Shown: positions 61,860 to 64,000 of the stretch, in pieces | Layout: every line of letters starts with the position of its first letter | Position numbering within the stretch: the first letter of the stretch is position 1 | DNA from: Arthrobacter sp. SPG23 | Lineage (GTDB): Bacteria; Actinomycetota; Actinomycetes; Actinomycetales; Micrococcaceae | Reading direction: 5' to 3' | DNA: 64,000 bases | Assembly (NCBI RefSeq): GCF_000876655.1 | Contig: NZ_JYCN01000018.1 | Location: forward strand, 62,027 to 126,026 | Position numbers and translations under genes: made by a program | Notes under the pieces: generated by a model | What the model saw: the letters and a program-made list of their open reading frames with translations, nothing else | Database searches by the model: none | What the model was told of the DNA's origin: nothing

Positions 61860-61889
61860 TTTCGACGGCGCTTATGGCCGGGGTTCCGC

Positions 61890-62975
61890 CTAGGCGTTGG
61901 CCCGGCGGCGGCTGGGGTGCTTGGCCAGCTGGCGGTTAATCCGAGCCGCCCAGAAGGGGCCCTCATACAGGAACGCCGTGTAGCCCTGCACCAGGGTGGC
62001 GCCGGCGTCGAGCCTTTCCTGGACATCTTTCGCCGTCTCCACGCCGCCGACGGAAACCAGTGTGAGGGTGGTGCCGGCTGCTTTCCTGAGGCGGCGCAGC
62101 ACTTCCAGCGACCGTGCCTTCAGCGGGGCGCCGGACAGCCCGCCGGGCCCGCAGTCCCGGATTTTTTCGGGGTCGGAGGTGAGCCCCTCCCGGCCGATCG
62201 TGGTGTTGGTGGCGATAATACCGTCCAGCTTGAGGTCCAGGGCGAGCTGCGCGACGTCGTCGATGTCCTCGTCGCTAAGGTCCGGCGCGATCTTCACCAA
62301 GAGCGGGACGTGCCTTCCGGCGGACTTGTCCGCTTCCTCGCCCACTGCTTTGAGCAGCGGGCGGAGGGTTTCGACGTTCTGAAGCAGCCGGAGACCCGGC
62401 GTGTTGGGAGAGCTGACGTTGACCACGAGGTAATCGGCTGCGGGGGCCAGGTTCCGGGCGCTGATGAGATAGTCACCCACTGCGTCCTCGAGTTCCACCA
62501 CCTTGCTCTTGCCGATGTTAACGCCGATCACCGGACGGACGCCAGGGTGGCGCCGCTGCAGGGCAGCCCGGGCGGACTTAAGCCGGGGCGCAACGGCGGT
62601 GGCGCCGTCGTTGTTGAATCCCATCCGGTTGATGACTGCCTTGTCCTCGACAAGGCGGAACAGTCGCGGCTTTTCGTTCCCGGGCTGGGCCTGCCCGGTG
62701 ATGGTACCCACCTCCACGTGGCCGAACCCCAGCTCGGTCAGAGCTTCAATTCCGTGCCCTTCCTTGTCAAAGCCGGCAGCGAGCCCGAAGGGTGAAGGGA
62801 AAGTGATGCCGAAGGCAGTGGTCTGGAGCGACGGCGCCGGGGCCGTGAATTTCGCGAGCACCCTGCCCGCCCCTGAGCTGTGGGCCAGCCTGATGGCTCG
62901 AAACCCGATCTTGTGGGCGCGTTCGGCGTCCATCCATGAAAAGGCAAGGCGAAAGAAGGTGGGATATACGCGCAT
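61890..62975 (-). CDS. pyrD: Dihydroorotate dehydrogenase (quinone)
   Basis: A 361-residue class 2 (membrane-associated) FMN enzyme oxidising dihydroorotate to orotate with quinone. N-terminal helical extension ([22 protein letters not shown]) that contacts the membrane, then [46 protein letters not shown] with the catalytic Ser, [11 protein letters not shown] and [31 protein letters not shown] 62975 gives the class 2 N-terminus; frames further upstream are not homologous. Feeds electrons to the quinone pool used by the bcc complex above. Confidence 0.95.
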   Translation of the reverse strand: MRVYPTFFRLAFSWMDAERAHKIGFRAIRLAHSSGAGRVLAKFTAPAPSLQTTAFGITFPSPFGLAAGFDKEGHGIEALTELGFGHVEVGTITGQAQPGNEKPRLFRLVEDKAVINRMGFNNDGATAVAPRLKSARAALQRRHPGVRPVIGVNIGKSKVVELEDAVGDYLISARNLAPAADYLVVNVSSPNTPGLRLLQNVETLRPLLKAVGEEADKSAGRHVPLLVKIAPDLSDEDIDDVAQLALDLKLDGIIATNTTIGREGLTSDPEKIRDCGPGGLSGAPLKARSLEVLRRLRKAAGTTLTLVSVGGVETAKDVQERLDAGATLVQGYTAFLYEGPFWAARINRQLAKHPSRRRANA

Positions 62976-63089
62976 ATATCCAGTTTTCCGCTTCAGGCTC
63001 CGCAGACCAAACCGGCGCGCATGCTGTCCCGCGGTGTGACGCGCTTGGGAGGCACCGAGGGTTTGTTCGCTGCTGAAGCAGCCGTTGTC

Positions 63090-63095
63090 TAGGCT
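63090..63095 (+). promoter_or_regulatory. -10 box for the hydrolase gene, leaderless start
   Basis: TAGGCT, 6 nt before ATG 63102. Confidence 0.5.
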
Positions 63096-63101
63096 AATCA
63101 A

Positions 63102-64000
63102 ATGGAGTGGCACACAGATATCCTGGGGGACGATTTCGAAGCCTGTTCGTACCAGGCCACGGGCGCCGACGGCGTCGAGCGTACGGCTACCCTTGTGCGC
63201 CACGTGCCCCAAGGCGAAGCCCGCGGGACAGGCACCTCAGGACCCGCGCCCCTCCCCCGCCGGGCTGTCCTCTTCCTGCACGGCTGGAGCGATTATTTCT
63301 TCAACGTGGAGCTCGCCGAGTTCTGGACAGGTAAGGGATTTGAGTTCTTTGCCCTGGACATGCACAACCACGGGCGGAGCCTTCAGCCTGATACGCATGG
63401 CGGCTACGTGGCCGACCTCGACGACTACGACGCCGAAATCAGTAAGGCCATCGGGATCATCGGCTCCCTCTGGCCGGAACACGGCATCAAGCCCTCCCTG
63501 ACCCTGATGGGCCACTCAACGGGAGGCCTGATCGCCGCCCTGTGGGTCAGCCGGCATCCTGGCGTGGCTTCCCAGTTGGTCCTGAACAGCCCGTGGCTGG
63601 AAATGCACGGCAGTTCACTGGTCCGGCGCGCCGCCAGGTCCATGGTGGGGCCGCTGGCACGATACCGGCCGGAGGCCGTGCTGCGGCTGCCGGAGCGCGG
63701 CTTCTATTGGCGAAGCATCAGCAGCGAGGCCGAGGGTGAATGGACCCTGGACAACAAGTACCGGCCGCCCCTCGCGTTCCCCGTGCGGGCCGGCTGGCTT
63801 AGTGCGGTCCTGGCCGGGCATTCCCGGGTGGCCCGCGGGCTGCGGATCGACGTCCCCATCCTGGTCCTCCTGTCCGGGGCCAGCGAGAACGGCATGTTCT
63901 GGACGGAGGCCATGCGACGGACGGACGCCGTGCTCGATGTGAATACCATTGCTATCCGGGCCATGGCCCTTGGCCGGACGGTCACCCTGGAACGGATCGA
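63102..64000 (+). CDS. Alpha/beta hydrolase, truncated at the window edge
   Basis: At least 299 residues without a stop. [32 protein letters not shown], then [19 protein letters not shown] with the nucleophile Ser in GHSTGG, and [11 protein letters not shown]; the Asp-bearing region may be VPILVLLSG. The catalytic His lies beyond the window. The pattern matches lysophospholipase-like serine hydrolases (COG2267). ATG 63102 lies 6 nt after TAGGCT. Substrate unknown. Confidence 0.85.
   Translation, partial: MEWHTDILGDDFEACSYQATGADGVERTATLVRHVPQGEARGTGTSGPAPLPRRAVLFLHGWSDYFFNVELAEFWTGKGFEFFALDMHNHGRSLQPDTHGGYVADLDDYDAEISKAIGIIGSLWPEHGIKPSLTLMGHSTGGLIAALWVSRHPGVASQLVLNSPWLEMHGSSLVRRAARSMVGPLARYRPEAVLRLPERGFYWRSISSEAEGEWTLDNKYRPPLAFPVRAGWLSAVLAGHSRVARGLRIDVPILVLLSGASENGMFWTEAMRRTDAVLDVNTIAIRAMALGRTVTLERI

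Noticed and set aside
1..64000. CRISPR arrays or complete insertion sequences
   Set aside because: No regularly spaced repeats, Cas genes, or transposase flanked by terminal inverted repeats were seen; only the recombinase relic at 43094-43804 points to mobile DNA.

Overview
The window is high-GC actinobacterial DNA, most likely from Arthrobacter, Pseudarthrobacter or a close relative in the Micrococcaceae. The evidence is a complete Pup-proteasome locus with a naturally fused PafBC, mycothiol synthesis (mshC), RbpA, an actinobacterial bcc-aa3 respiratory chain with ctaF, and a repeated TANNNT -10 box placed 6-8 nt before start codons, which implies many leaderless mRNAs.

Positions 1-8.1 kb: the end of an unidentified secreted-type protein, tRNA-Leu(GAG), an M20 peptidase gene with an apparent one-base frameshift, an acyl-CoA dehydrogenase, small actinobacterial proteins, an aldo/keto reductase lacking the usual catalytic His, uppP and mshC. 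Positions 7.1-26.2 kb hold the Pup-proteasome superlocus: PAC2 protein, HAD hydrolase, M50 protease, trmI, arc/mpa, dop, pup, prcB, prcA, pafA, two FKBP isomerases, pafBC, a small membrane protein, tatA, tatC and helY. Apart from PAC2 everything here is on the plus strand. The genes cover tagging (PafA), untagging and Pup activation (Dop), unfolding (Arc), proteolysis (PrcAB) and DNA-damage transcription (PafBC).

Positions 26.2-36.7 kb: an amidohydrolase, a promoter-driven intergenic stretch that looks like an unassigned structured RNA, a polyprenol-phosphate mannose synthase, rbpA with an unusual inverted repeat in its promoter, an SPFH/NfeD pair, an RlmA-like methyltransferase, an S9 peptidase, peptide deformylase, a lipoprotein and an NTF2-like protein.

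Positions 36.7-42.4 kb: a tightly coupled minus-strand operon of type III polyketide synthase, SAM methyltransferase and FAD monooxygenase, divergent from a UvrA-like ABC ATPase that lacks the UvrB-binding region. Together they suggest a small phenolic-lipid or quinone pathway with a possible DNA-protection partner. Positions 42.4-48 kb are accessory: a broken tyrosine-recombinase-like gene, orphan membrane proteins, a decayed secreted-protein ORF, an SDR protein without its YxxxK motif, and small monooxygenase and VOC proteins.

Positions 48-64 kb return to core functions: DUF3054, an Lrp-type domain, trpD, then ctaE-qcrC-qcrA-qcrB (plus) facing ctaC-ctaD-ctaF (minus). Between these two respiratory blocks sit a GntR/UTRA regulator and HPr (ptsH), divergent and sharing a dre-like operator. 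An A-type Fe-S carrier, an M20 dipeptidase, a DUF3043 protein, pyrD and a truncated alpha/beta hydrolase close the window.
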